From positions 76,562-140,561 of the forward strand of contig QEOQ01000251.1 of the NCBI GenBank assembly GCA_010279815.1: 64,000 nucleotides of DNA. Direction: 5' to 3'. A program made the translations under genes and the position numbers. Under the pieces are notes generated by a model. That model was not told where the DNA came from. It did no database searches and saw only the letters and a program-made list of their open reading frames with translations. Position 1 is the first letter of the stretch. Each line of letters starts with the position of its first letter. This stretch comes from Brachionus plicatilis. Its lineage: Eukaryota > Rotifera > Eurotatoria > Ploima > Brachionidae. Of this stretch, positions 55,044 through 64,000 are shown piece after piece.

Positions 55044-55690
55044 AAAAATTAATATACCTCTTGTACTTCTACAACCGTACAAAATTAAATCGATTGTGAA
55101 ATTCAATTGCCAAAGAATCACAATTTATTTCAGAGTTGCTTAAAAGTCCCAAAAAAAAGTCCAAGACAAGACTTTTTTTTTTTCTAAAATATACGGGCTT
55201 ATGCTAAAATACGGACCACCGGTTTTTTACTAAAACACGGACCGCGGTCGGATGGTATTAGGGATTAACAAAAAACTTCCGACCACCGACCATTTTGTAG
55301 AGAATTTAATGAACTTTTACGCAAAATTATCAGTTGCACCATAAGACCTAGTTTTTGACTTGTAAAACTAGAAATATCGAGTCAATACCTGAGTTGCTGT
55401 TAACTGACCACATGTTTACAGGATAATTATAAGACCTTGACCTTCCGACCACTAATTATATGAAAGAGAATAGGCTAGGCATTATTGCAGAAAAAAAATT
55501 GTCTCCTAGCTCTTTTTTTTTAAGCTCATAGCTGAAAAACTAAAAAAATAACTAAAAATGTATTTTTTTAGTAAAATTCTATAATTTTAAAAAATTGAAA
55601 ACTTTATTGCATACCGTTTTGTAGAGAATTAAAATCTCTACATTCTTATATAAAAAATGAATATTTGTTTTGGAGCTCTCGGTCAAAATT
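55044..55690. other. Spacer with short GC-rich repeats, up to the gap
   Basis: Contains CTAAAATACGGACCACCGG and CTAAAACACGGACCGCGG as direct near-repeats (55193-55242), and CCGACCACCGACC / CCGACCACTAATT later. The 55132-55180 part repeats the motif at 29220. No ORF. Confidence 0.4.
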
Positions 55691-56055
55691 NNNNNNNNNN
55701 NNNNNNNNNNNNNNNNNNNNNNNNNNNNNNNNNNNNNNNNNNNNNNNNNNNNNNNNNNNNNNNNNNNNNNNNNNNNNNNNNNNNNNNNNNNNNNNNNNNN
55801 NNNNNNNNNNNNNNNNNNNNNNNNNNNNNNNNNNNNNNNNNNNNNNNNNNNNNNNNNNNNNNNNNNNNNNNNNNNNNNNNNNNNNNNNNNNNNNNNNNNN
55901 NNNNNNNNNNNNNNNNNNNNNNNNNNNNNNNNNNNNNNNNNNNNNNNNNNNNNNNNNNNNNNNNNNNNNNNNNNNNNNNNNNNNNNNNNNNNNNNNNNNN
56001 NNNNNNNNNNNNNNNNNNNNNNNNNNNNNNNNNNNNNNNNNNNNNNNNNNNNNNN
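55691..56055. other. Assembly gap
   Basis: 365 N bases. Nothing can be said about the content; frames reported across it are artefacts. Confidence 0.99.
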
Positions 56056-56503
56056 AACAACTCTGATTTATTTGATAAACTTGAATTTATTTTATTCTAC
56101 TAGTCCCTTAGTCATTTTTTCCATTTTTTTTTAAAGAATGGTTTAAAGTTTATTTTGATTTTCGTATTGTTTTATTATTAAGGTAGAAGCTTTTCCATTA
56201 CTTTCTTAAGAGGATATTGAAGTGGCGAAGAAATTTTTTTTAAACAACCAAAATTGATGTCCGAGTGTTAGCAGAAAAAAATATGTTTGGAATCCACAAA
56301 TTGGAAAAAAATACAATGCTTGTTAAGGAAAATCCAAGTAATTATGACGAGATGAAATATCTATTTTATAATTAATATGAAAATTGCATGTGCAAATACT
56401 TGGATTTAGCTAAATATGTAATCAAGTTTTAGTTCAAAAAAATTTAAATTGTATTTTTAAATTTTTATTTAAAAAAAAACAATTACAAACAAATTTATAA
56501 AAA
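56056..56503. other. AT-rich spacer after the gap
   Basis: No gene seen. Confidence 0.4.
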
Positions 56504-57135
56504 ACCGACGCGTTTCGACAGATAGGTGTTCTTCAGAAAGACCGAAAGATTATAAAGAAAAGATGAAAACGAAAAAATTATTTTAATTGTTATTTTACAT
56601 TTCTAAGAAATAAAAATTTTTCTATTCGAAATATTAACTAAATTTAATTTACATTGAATTTAAGAAAAAGTTAAAGTGCTGATTTTATCTAATTTGAAAA
56701 TTTTTCTAATTAAAATTGGAATTTGAAATATTAGGAATAAATTAATTAAATCGACTTCAGCTGATTTTCTTATGGAATCATTATAAATATTTTATTTAAA
56801 TATTATAAAAGAAAAATCTTGATCAGTGTGACCATGTAAATTGAAAGAATCGAGACTTCAGAACATTAATTAAAAGTCAAAATTAAAAGGCGATTTTCTT
56901 AAATTTTTGCTAAACTTTTTTGTTGAGCATAAATGTTCTAAAATTCATTTTCTTGCTAAGCTTTCGATTCTCCGATGTAAAATTCCTTACATTTTTTGCA
57001 CATTATAAAATAAACTATTCCAGTAGCATCACTATCAGAATCACACAAAATAAGTGGAGAATAATTTTCATTTTTTAGTCAAAAACTTTTTACTGTATAA
57101 TTGACAAATATTACATTCTTGTTTATTGCACTTGT
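56504..57135 (-). pseudogene. Penelope-like element: GIY-YIG endonuclease remnant
   Basis: On the minus strand KCNKQECNICQLYSKKFLTK (from 57133) leads, after a one-base frameshift, to NENYSPLILCDSDSDATG then IVYFIMCKKCKEFYIGES. This is the zinc-like Cys cluster (C-x5-C-x2-C) followed by the GIY-YIG nuclease core (here GIVYFI and FYIG) of Penelope-like retroelements. A stop follows at once. About 420 bases further downstream on the same strand, CTGAAGAACACCTATCTGTC then GAAACGCGTCGG (56536-56505) matches the 3'-terminal motif often seen after this domain. The reverse transcriptase is not recognisable upstream. Confidence 0.65.
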
Positions 57136-58124
57136 TTGAAAAAAAAAATTTTGACTCATTTAAATTGAACCTTTGTTTTTACAAATTTTATTCACAATCA
57201 TAATGATATAGAAAAAATAGATAATTTAGGAAATAGAAAAACTAAAACTTTTTTTGTAAAAGCAGACTCATCTTTTTTTTTAGCTAAAAATTTTTTTTCA
57301 AGAATTGATTAAAAACGGGATAGTGAAGTTGAGAGCAATTTATTTAAAATTTTTTAAAATCCGATTAAAATATGATAAATAAACGAAATTTTAGAATATT
57401 TTAAATTTTAACAAAATTTATTGATTATTGTTAAAAAAAAATTTATTTCAATATTCATTTTGAAAAAGTTTTTTTATGTGTTATTTGAACAGAATTGCTC
57501 TGCTCTGAAAAATTGTTCCCAACTTCACTCTCCCATTAAAAACAATAAAAATTAAGCTCGATTAGAAAAAAATATAAAAATCAAAAAAATTGTTTCACAA
57601 TATGAACCAAGAACAATTGAATTGTAAATTAGTGGTATTTCTTGTTTATTTTTTGATAATCAATTAATTATATTAATTTAAGAGTAAGATTTTTAATTGA
57701 AAATATTTAATTTAAGTTTTATTTTTCATCACAATTGACATTTCTATATTTTATAAAATTCTATATTTTGCATTCTATATTTTTTGCCTTCTTTATTTTT
57801 TTTTCAATGTTTTGATAGATCCCATATTTATAATCATAATCTAAAATTAGTATTTTTGTAATTTTTGGTTATGATTTGTTTGATTTGTAAAATAAAATAA
57901 AAGTAAAACAAGTTAAAATAAAATATTAAAGACAATTAAAATATACAAATTGTAATTTTAGTTTATTTTCTTAAGTTTAAGTTAAGTTAAGTTTCAAGGT
58001 TAATCAACATGCCTTTATCTATTCAATAGACTGATTAACTTTTCATTTATTTCAATTAAAATTAATAATTCATTAAAATACAATACAATAAAATACGATT
58101 TGACAATTGGATTTCTGCTAATTT
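57136..58124. other. AT-rich stretch, no gene
   Basis: May contain heavily decayed Penelope-like sequence on the minus strand but no readable domain. Confidence 0.4.
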
Positions 58125-58459
58125 TACGTAAAAATTGGTAAAAATGAAAAGAGTAGTTTCTATTTATTTGCTTTAACTAATTTTTACCAAGAGTTACTTT
58201 TTTTTTACTAATTTTTACATAAATTTAGGTAAAAAAGGTAAAATATGGAAAAAAAAAGTATTTTTTGAAAAAAAAATTAAGAAATTTTTACTTTTCCTAA
58301 TTAACTAGCAGTCCGACCATTTGCCATTTTTTTTCCTGTTTTTATAACTCTATATCAATTATCTATGAAACAAAAAAAAACACAAATTCAAGTCGATTAA
58401 GTAAAATAAATAATTCTTAAAATTTTATAGATTAAATTTGTGTTATTTTTTGTTTTAAT

Positions 58460-58615
58460 CAGTACAAATTAAAACTAACTTGTACGCATTTTATTCCTCC
58501 ACTCTTCCTCGACTCTTCCTTTTCTCGACTCTTCTTCAACTATTTCAGTGAGGAAAGGAAGAGTCGAAGAAGAGTTGAGGAAAAGAAATTTAAAAGTTAG
58601 TTTTAAATTGTACTG
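58460..58615. mobile_element. Fold-back MITE, CAGTACAAATT / TTCCTCGACTC family
   Basis: A 156-bp copy from CAGTACAAATTAAAACTAAC to its complement ending GTACTG, with CTCTTCCTCGACTCTTCC / GGAAGAGTCGAAGAAGAG inner arms. Flanked by TA-type sequence on the right only (TCAGTAC / CTGTAGG). Confidence 0.75.
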
Positions 58616-58689
58616 TAGGTAATTGATATAGAGTTGGAAAAAATGGTCGAACTAGTTTATTAGGAAAAATAAAAATTGGGAATATTATT

Positions 58690-59330
58690 TCAGCACAATC
58701 AATCTGATTAGCACAATGAAAAAAACATTCAACACAATTCGATTTCTTCTCAGCACAAAAAATTATATTTAAAAAAAAAAACATTTAACACAAAAAAATT
58801 GTGTTTAAAAATAATTCTTAAAAGAAATTTTTTTTCAACACAAAAATATTTATAAAAAAATTAATTTTTTTTTAATTTTAAATTTTATTTAATGATATTT
58901 ATAAGTGGAAGTTAGGTAAATAAATAAATAAAGTAAATTTCGAAGCTTTAAGAAAAAAAATTAAAAAAATTAGTCTCTAGAAAACCATTTTCTCGCATTT
59001 TTTGCTTTACCTCTTTTAGGTTTATTGACAAATTGGTCCTTTTTTTAAAAAATTCTTTTAATGCCAATAAATGTGCCAATATTCTAATTTAGTGAAAAAC
59101 TTGCAAGAACATTACTTACTGTTAAGTTCAACTCTATAACAGTAAATTTTTTTTAAATTTTCTCATCAAGCCATTAATTTTTGTGTTGAATGCATTTATT
59201 TTATTTTTAATTTTTGTGCTAAAAGTATTTTTTTCAAATTTTAATTTTTGTGTTGAGAAGAAATCATTTTGTGCGTAGCGTTTTGAAATTGTGTTGAATG
59301 GTTATTTTTTTGTGTTGAAAAGGTAGACCC
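58690..59330. mobile_element. Inverted-repeat element with many CAACACAAAA motifs
   Basis: On the left, AGCACAATCAAT, AGCACAATG, CAACACAATTCG, CAGCACAAAAAAT, AACACAAAAAAATTG and CAACACAAAAATATT occur within 180 bases. On the right, the inverse forms (TTTTGTGTTGAATG, TTTTTGTGCTAAAAG, TTTTTGTGTTGAGAAG, ATTGTGTTGAATGG, TTTTGTGTTGAAAAGG) occur over 160 bases in mirrored order. The interior 58860-59150 is AT-rich without ORF. Confidence 0.6.
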
Positions 59331-59747
59331 ATAAAAATTTCTTAATTTTTTTTTTCAAAAAATACTTTTTTTTTTATCCATATTTTACCTTTTTAAAAAA
59401 GTAACTTTTGGTAAAAATACAAACAAATAAACAGAAACTACTTTTTTCAAAATTTATTAGAAAATAATAAAAAAATTCAAAAAATTGAGCTTTTTTTGGT
59501 CTTTTTATTTTTGCGTATATTTACGTAAAATTACGCAATTTTGCGACATATCAACAAATGAATTAAATAAGAAATTTTTTATTCAAAAAAAAAAAAAAAC
59601 TAAAACAAAAATTTATTCAAAAACGGAATGATGTTACAAAAAAAAAAAACTATAAAAAAATAAAGTGTTTTCAAAATAAATAATTAACACCGTTTGTCCA
59701 TTGATAAAGTGAGATGCAAATGAGCACAAAATTGCAGCAAAAAGTGG

Positions 59748-60659
59748 TCAATTGGAACCAATTTCTATTTTATTCAGCAGGAGATAATCAAGCAGCATGT
59801 CGATCTGTTGGCTCTTTTCAATTGAATTCAAGTCTAAATTAAACATTTGTACAACGTGAGGCATCAAATAGCTGAGTAGTTTATATACATTTTTTCTCAG
59901 ATACTCAAGCTCACTTGTGTATCTGCAGAAGCCGTCCGGGCTGTGAAAATGAGGCAGCATGTGAGAGGTGTCGTATTGGATGGGAAATTTTTGATAGAAA
60001 GGAAAAAGAGCAAATGGCTGATAGAACTGAGACAAATTGTGGTCGACCGAGTGCAAATTGGGCGCCAGTGGAGGTGGCGGCGAAATGGGGCAATATTTTG
60101 GAGCGGCCGAGTGGTGGCTCGGCGAGCTGGAGTTGGATTGAATGCTGGTCGGAGGCGTCAGCAAACAGGAGCCGCTTTCGGCCGACTCCGAGTCTTTTTG
60201 CTTGTCCAAATGTTGAGCTATCAAATTTTTAATTGCTTCAAAATTCACATTTTTTTCACTTTTCACCTCTCTATTTTCCACTGGCTTTTTGAGGTACTTT
60301 TTCTTGATGACCGAAAAGGCCGAACAATTTTTGGTGTGCGGCATCATGTGCATTCTCTCGTGTCTGGACATGTGTCTAATATTTATGGTGGAATAGTCGC
60401 ATCTGTTGCATTTTATGACCTTGTTGTTCAGATGGCACCGCATGTGACAGTCGAACTTGGATTTTAGCAGAGTGGCGTAGGAGCACATGCTGCACTTGCG
60501 TATGTTCGGGTAGTCTGTGATGCTGTGCTCCTGGAAGCGATGTTCTTTGTAGTTGTTTATGTCCTTGAAAGTGCGGAAGCAGTCTTTGCACAAATGACTA
60601 GTCGCGGTGGATGACGAAAATGATTTAGCATTTTTTTCCGACACTTTATCAATTTCCAT
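59748..60659 (-). CDS. Three-finger C2H2 zinc-finger protein, 303 residues
   Basis: An intact single-exon ORF, ATG at 60659 (after a poly-T/A tract) to the stop at 59748. Three C2H2 fingers lie near the N-terminus: C24-C27-H40-H45 (CKDCFRTFKDINNYKEH), C56-C59-H72-H76 (CSMCSYATLLKSKFDCHMRC) and C84-C87-H100-H104 (CNRCDYSTINIRHMSRHERM). Then follow a Lys-rich segment, a Ser/Pro-rich stretch (SPPPPLAPN), an aromatic-rich region (FYQPFALFPFYQKFP) and a hydrophobic helical C-terminus (LRKNVYKLLSYLMPHVVQMF ... IDMLLDYLLLNKIEIG) that looks like a protein-interaction domain. It is probably a nuclear transcription factor. Fingers 2 and 3 have the C-x2-C-x-Y/x-x-T/S style of REST/hunchback-type fingers, but I cannot name an orthologue. 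GC is much higher than the flanks, supporting selection. Confidence 0.8.
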   Translation of the reverse strand: MEIDKVSEKNAKSFSSSTATSHLCKDCFRTFKDINNYKEHRFQEHSITDYPNIRKCSMCSYATLLKSKFDCHMRCHLNNKVIKCNRCDYSTINIRHMSRHERMHMMPHTKNCSAFSVIKKKYLKKPVENREVKSEKNVNFEAIKNLIAQHLDKQKDSESAESGSCLLTPPTSIQSNSSSPSHHSAAPKYCPISPPPPLAPNLHSVDHNLSQFYQPFALFPFYQKFPIQYDTSHMLPHFHSPDGFCRYTSELEYLRKNVYKLLSYLMPHVVQMFNLDLNSIEKSQQIDMLLDYLLLNKIEIGSN

Positions 60660-61647
60660 TTTTTTTTAATTCTAAAAAAAAATTTTTTTTTTGGTAAATT
60701 TTTATTTAAAAAAATAAATTTTTAAGTTGGAATTTTCGACCATTGCATCATTGAAAAAAAAAATGAAATTAAAACTCTTGTCAAAAATGTAAATGTAACC
60801 AATTTTGAACACAACTGATAGTTTATTTCAAGCTAGCTAGAGACTTAAATTTGCAGCTTTCAAAAATGTTACATAACATTTTATTTTCGTTTGATTCAAA
60901 AATCATTTTAAAACATTTTCTCAATGTAAACAATTTCACATCGAGTAAAAATGTTTTTCAACATTTGTGAATTAAAGCTAAGTTTAGCCAAAAAAAAAAA
61001 AAAGAGAAAAAATTAAAACATTGCGCAAAATTCTAAGTGAGTGTGTTTGATTGTGATTCTTTTTTGTTGCAAGTAGGATCAAGCAAATTAGTGCTTTAAT
61101 TGAAATTACCTGTATGTAGAGGCATATGTGTGCGTACTACGAGAAGAATAGTAGTTATGTATTTTTGATAAAATGTTTTATTTGGATTACATAACAATCT
61201 AACTTTTTACCCAAATTGAAAATCCTTCGGGTCATGTTTATTTTTTTACTTTTGAGAGAAATTAATTGAATGCCTCCACTTCAAACAATCGTAGGTATTC
61301 TCTTGCATCTAGCAATAAAATTATGGTCTTTGGTAAATGTCTTTGCGAATGAACTTTACCTAGCTTTTTGTTAGCAGTTTGCACACAGCCAAGTAAAAAA
61401 TAAAAATTTTTTAATTTTATAATTGCTTTTTTAGATCTCTGTGCTACCAGATTTTCACCCAACAAACAACATCATCTTCTCCTCATTTTAAGAACAGTTT
61501 ATTTTCACTTTAAAGTATTTCAAATACATCCACTTTTTATCTTTTACAACAATTTAGGCAAAAAATTAATTTAATAGAATAAAAACGGGTCTACCTAGTC
61601 CTCATCAACAAAAAACTGTCACTCACAAAGAAAAATTTTCAATATTA
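60660..61647. other. Upstream region of the zinc-finger gene
   Basis: Probably holds its promoter and 5' UTR. Two less AT-rich patches (61030-61150; 61265-61490) are visible; the second has a minus-strand frame of about 67 codons (GCVQTANKKLGKVHSQRHLP) that could be an exon or a transposon scrap, not recognised. Confidence 0.4.
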
Positions 61648-62813
61648 CAGTAAAAACTAAAACTAACTTGTACATTTCTTTTCCTCAACTATTCCTCAAC
61701 TATTCCTCAACGGCATTGTGAAATTTGGTACAAAAATCAAAAACAAAATATTAATCGTTTAATACGCGGCCCTCTATAGACCCTCTCACTGGTTGTCGGA
61801 TCTCTTCTATAAAGGAACTTTCTAATTAAAAAAATTAAACTTTGCACCTTAAAAATTCTAAATAAGGGGCAATGTGAAATTTCACAGTACAAAAATTTCA
61901 GTTCAAAAAGTAAAAACCTTATATTTTTTTTTCTAGTTGTGCAAAAATGGTTCTTTAAAGAGGACAATATTGAAAAAATTTGTACAAAAGAATTCCAAGC
62001 TCTGCAAAAAGTCTGCAATTTTCTGTAAAATGTACACCATCAAAAAATACTTTTTTAAACAATGCAAAAAATAAGTCAATTCCAAATCAGACTTTATTTT
62101 TTTTCAAATGATATTGTGAAATTTGGTACAAAAATCAAAAACTAAATATAAAAAATTCCAAAGCTTAATTTCTGAAGGACTAAAACATGTTCTGTAAATT
62201 GTAGCAACTGATACATTCTTTGTACCACCAATATCCTGATTCAGTTAAACTCTGCAATAAATCTGCAAAACTCAACAAATTGTAAATTTGGGATATTACA
62301 TTATATTAAAAATCCAATTCAACTTTAAGTGGTGGTACAAAAGATGTATCAGGTGTTACAATTTACAGAACATGTTTTAGTCAGTCAAAATTAAAGTTCT
62401 GGCGTTTTTTATATTTTGTTTTTGTTTTTTGTACTAAAATTCACAATGTTCTGAATTTTTCAGAATTTTGGAGAATCAGTATATTGGTGGTACAAAGGAT
62501 GTATCAGTTGCTACAATTTGCAGAACATGTTTTAGTCCTTTAGAAATTAAGCTTTGGAATTTTTTATATTTTGTTTTTGAATTTTGTTCCAGAATTCACA
62601 ATGCCTTCCTTAACTCTTCCCCAACACTTACTCAACTATTACAAGACTATTCCTCAAATATCCTCGACTATTTCTCGACTTATCTTTTCCCCATTTTTCT
62701 TATAGGAAGAATTGAAGAAAAGAAAGAGTCAAGGAAAGGAAGAGGAAGAGTCGAGAAAGAGTCGAAGAAGAGTTGAGGAAAAGAAATGTACAAGTTAGTT
62801 TTAAATTGTACTT
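61648..62813. mobile_element. CAGTAC-family fold-back split by a nested MITE cluster
   Basis: The left arm CAGTAAAAACTAAAACTAAC to TATTCCTCAAC (61648-61711) and the right arm (62606-62813, ending GTACAAGTTAGTTTTAAATT and GTACTT) are separated by 894 bases belonging to the GGCATTGTG family. The right part contains the usual CT-rich/AG-rich hairpin (CTCGACTATTTCTCGAC; AAAGAAAGAGTCAAGG). Confidence 0.75.
61712..62605. mobile_element. Nested GGCATTGTG-family cluster
   Basis: Starts GGCATTGTGAAATTTGGTAC and ends GAATTCACAATGCC, flanked by TTCCTCAAC / TTCCTTAAC. Inside are a half element of the GGCAATGTG type (61867-62070) and another complete fold-back (62113-62450). So at least three insertions are stacked. 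A 102-codon frame running through it (62468-62776) is fortuitous. Confidence 0.75.
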
Positions 62814-62919
62814 TATTTTCTCTTTTATATAATGGAGGAAATCGTTTGATGTATAGATAGAAAATAAGACAGTATAAAAAATTCAAAAACAGAATAAACA
62901 TTAAAAATTAAGTTTATTT

Positions 62920-63285
62920 GGTTTTGTGAATTTCAAAAACAAATTGAACAAAAATTATTCATTTTTTAATAAATTAAAATTAAAGTTAATAAAAAAATAT
63001 TAGAAAAAATACTGCAATATAGTGCAACATACTTTGTTGCATCTTTTTTACCTAAAATAAAATTTTTATTTTCTTTATTTTTTAAGAAATCAAATCAATA
63101 ATCTATTTAAATCTTATTGATTAGTTTTTTTTGTCATTTCTTACATGAGAAAAATTATTCTAGGTATAAAAAGTATGTTGCACTATATTGCAGTATTTTT
63201 TCTAATATTTTTTTATTAACTTTAATTTTAATTTGTTAAAAAATGAAGAATTTTTGTTCAATTTGTTTTTGAAATTCACAATACC
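62920..63285. mobile_element. Fold-back element, GGTATTGTG family
   Basis: A 366-bp fold-back with arms of about 150 bp: GTGAATTTCAAAAACAAATT, GAACAAAAATTATTCATTTT, TATTAGAAAAAATACTGCAA, TATAGTGCAACATAC and the complement ending AATTCACAATACC. The terminus GGT(A)TTGTGAATTT resembles the GGCATTGTG family. No ORF. Confidence 0.75.
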
Positions 63286-63398
63286 GTTTATTTTTATTAT
63301 TACTTTTTTCAGTAAAAAACTTACAAGATTAGCATTGAAAAAAATTGTGTTGGTAAAATTTAGTCCAGTCGTAAATCCAGTTTTAATCATTTAAACAG

Positions 63399-63660
63399 TT
63401 ATAGCTATTGCTAATGTCGATAGTGATGGCTTAGCTCAAGCTAATTTTGCTTCATTAGCTCCAGTTGATTCAATCGATACTGAATCAGTATCCTCAAAGG
63501 ATGTTTCCTCGCTTGCTAAAACAGGTACCTCAAACGTGGTCTTGGTCGCCCTAAAAAAGACCTGAATAGTGTAAAGCCAAAGGCTACAGAAGAGGTTAAT
63601 ACTACAGAAAAAAAACGTGGTCGTCCAAAAAAAATTGGTTCAGCTTTAAGTATTTTTTAA
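63399..63660 (+). pseudogene. AT-hook protein exon with a one-base frameshift
   Basis: After a plausible acceptor (TTTAAACAG at 63398) one frame reads IAIANVDSDGLAQANFASLA, then PVDSIDTESVSSKDVSSLAK followed by TGTS. At about 63532 the frame shifts by one base, and the other frame then continues KRGLGRPKKDLNSVKPKATE, EVNTTEKKRGRPKKIGSALS, IF and TAA at 63658-63660. Two AT-hook cores (GLGRPKK and RGRPKK) bind the minor groove of AT-rich DNA, as in HMGA-type chromatin proteins. Restoring one A in the TCAAACG run would join the two frames at the first hook, so this is either a disabled copy or a sequencing/assembly error. No ATG is present in this exon, so a first exon must lie upstream. Confidence 0.5.
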
Positions 63661-64000
63661 TTCGCTATCCTCAATTTTTTTTTTACTCTATATTTTTTTT
63701 ATACTCAACTAAAATTATTTTCTATACTGTTTTGGAATTTATCTATACGTCAAACGATTTTTCCCTTATATAATTAATGTATTTTTTTTGAATTTAAATA
63801 TATCAAAAGAAACATCAATTTTTTAATAATTTCTCAATTAAATTATTAGTGATCTGTACAAACTCACATGACGTTTTGATCAATTATTTAATAATTGAAA
63901 CTTAATTATAACATCTATTAAAACATCAATTTCAAATTACTATTAAACTGATGAAAGTCTTATTTTGAAAAAATTAACTTCTTTGCTAAAATAACTTAAA
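63661..64000. other. 3' flank of the AT-hook exon
   Basis: AT-rich, nothing recognised. Confidence 0.4.

Larger units (their letters stand above)
58125..59545. mobile_element. Outer fold-back element hosting two nested elements
   Basis: 58156-58300 (AGTAGTTTCTATTTATTTG, AGGTAAAATATGGAAAAAAA, AATTAAGAAATTTTTA) recurs inverted at 59333-59446 with few mismatches, and TTTTACGTAAAAATTGG near 58130 pairs with sequence near 59520. A second inverted pair (ACTCTATATCAATTA at 58347; TAATTGATATAGAGTTG at 58620) closely surrounds the MITE at 58460-58615. Confidence 0.65.

Noticed and set aside
55657..56134. Four long frames of 125-154 codons
   Set aside because: They run through the N gap (55691-56055) and are artefacts of unknown bases.
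59911..60591. Frames of 60-174 codons on both strands inside the zinc-finger gene
   Set aside because: Antisense and alternate-frame shadows of the 303-residue C2H2 ORF.
62468..62901. 102- and 73-codon frames
   Set aside because: They lie inside nested palindromic elements and mirror their CT-rich/AG-rich arms.

Overview
The window is eukaryotic nuclear DNA from an invertebrate. It is very AT-rich, has spliced genes with GT/AG introns, and is dominated by decayed transposable elements. The mix (low GC, compact genes, MULE, Tc1/pogo, Helitron, Penelope-like, several LINEs and many fold-back elements) would fit a monogonont rotifer such as Brachionus, but that is an inference. The sequence itself only establishes a metazoan with an HCN channel.

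The main gene is a complete three-exon HCN (hyperpolarization-activated, cyclic-nucleotide-gated) channel on the minus strand: exon 1 at 18192-17268, exon 2 at 14686-14421, exon 3 at 8901-7645, 815 codons with consistent splice phases. Its introns hold a MULE transposase fragment, LINE fragments in both orientations, a GC-rich patch and several palindromic MITEs. Positions 1-2340 are a second, nearly identical copy of 8029-10355 (most of exon 3 plus adjoining intron), so the left edge is either a recent segmental duplication or a collapsed/uncollapsed haplotype artefact.

From 2.5 to 7.3 kb there is a Helitron Rep fragment, a large inverted-repeat element and two unrecognised ORFs. From 18.5 to 52 kb the DNA is mostly gene-poor. 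It contains an integrase-type transposon pseudogene, a 42-bp minisatellite, LINE reverse-transcriptase scraps, a Tc1-like pseudogene, several fold-back elements, a SAP-domain small ORF, a pogo-like element with a broken DNA-binding domain, and a LINE 3' end.

From 52 to 64 kb there is a probable UPF0390 small protein gene, a terminal-inverted-repeat element that encodes a 50-residue single C2H2 zinc-finger protein, an assembly gap (55691-56055), a Penelope-like GIY-YIG remnant, nested fold-back elements, an intact three-finger C2H2 protein gene on the minus strand (60659-59748), another nest of MITEs and a frameshifted AT-hook ORF at the right edge.

The recurring theme is palindromic elements, at least ten families. 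The two best-represented families begin GGCA and have 8-bp target duplications at the best-preserved copies, suggesting a shared hAT-like mobilising machinery. The most unusual item is the inverted-repeat element carrying its own zinc-finger microprotein ORF (54040-54627).
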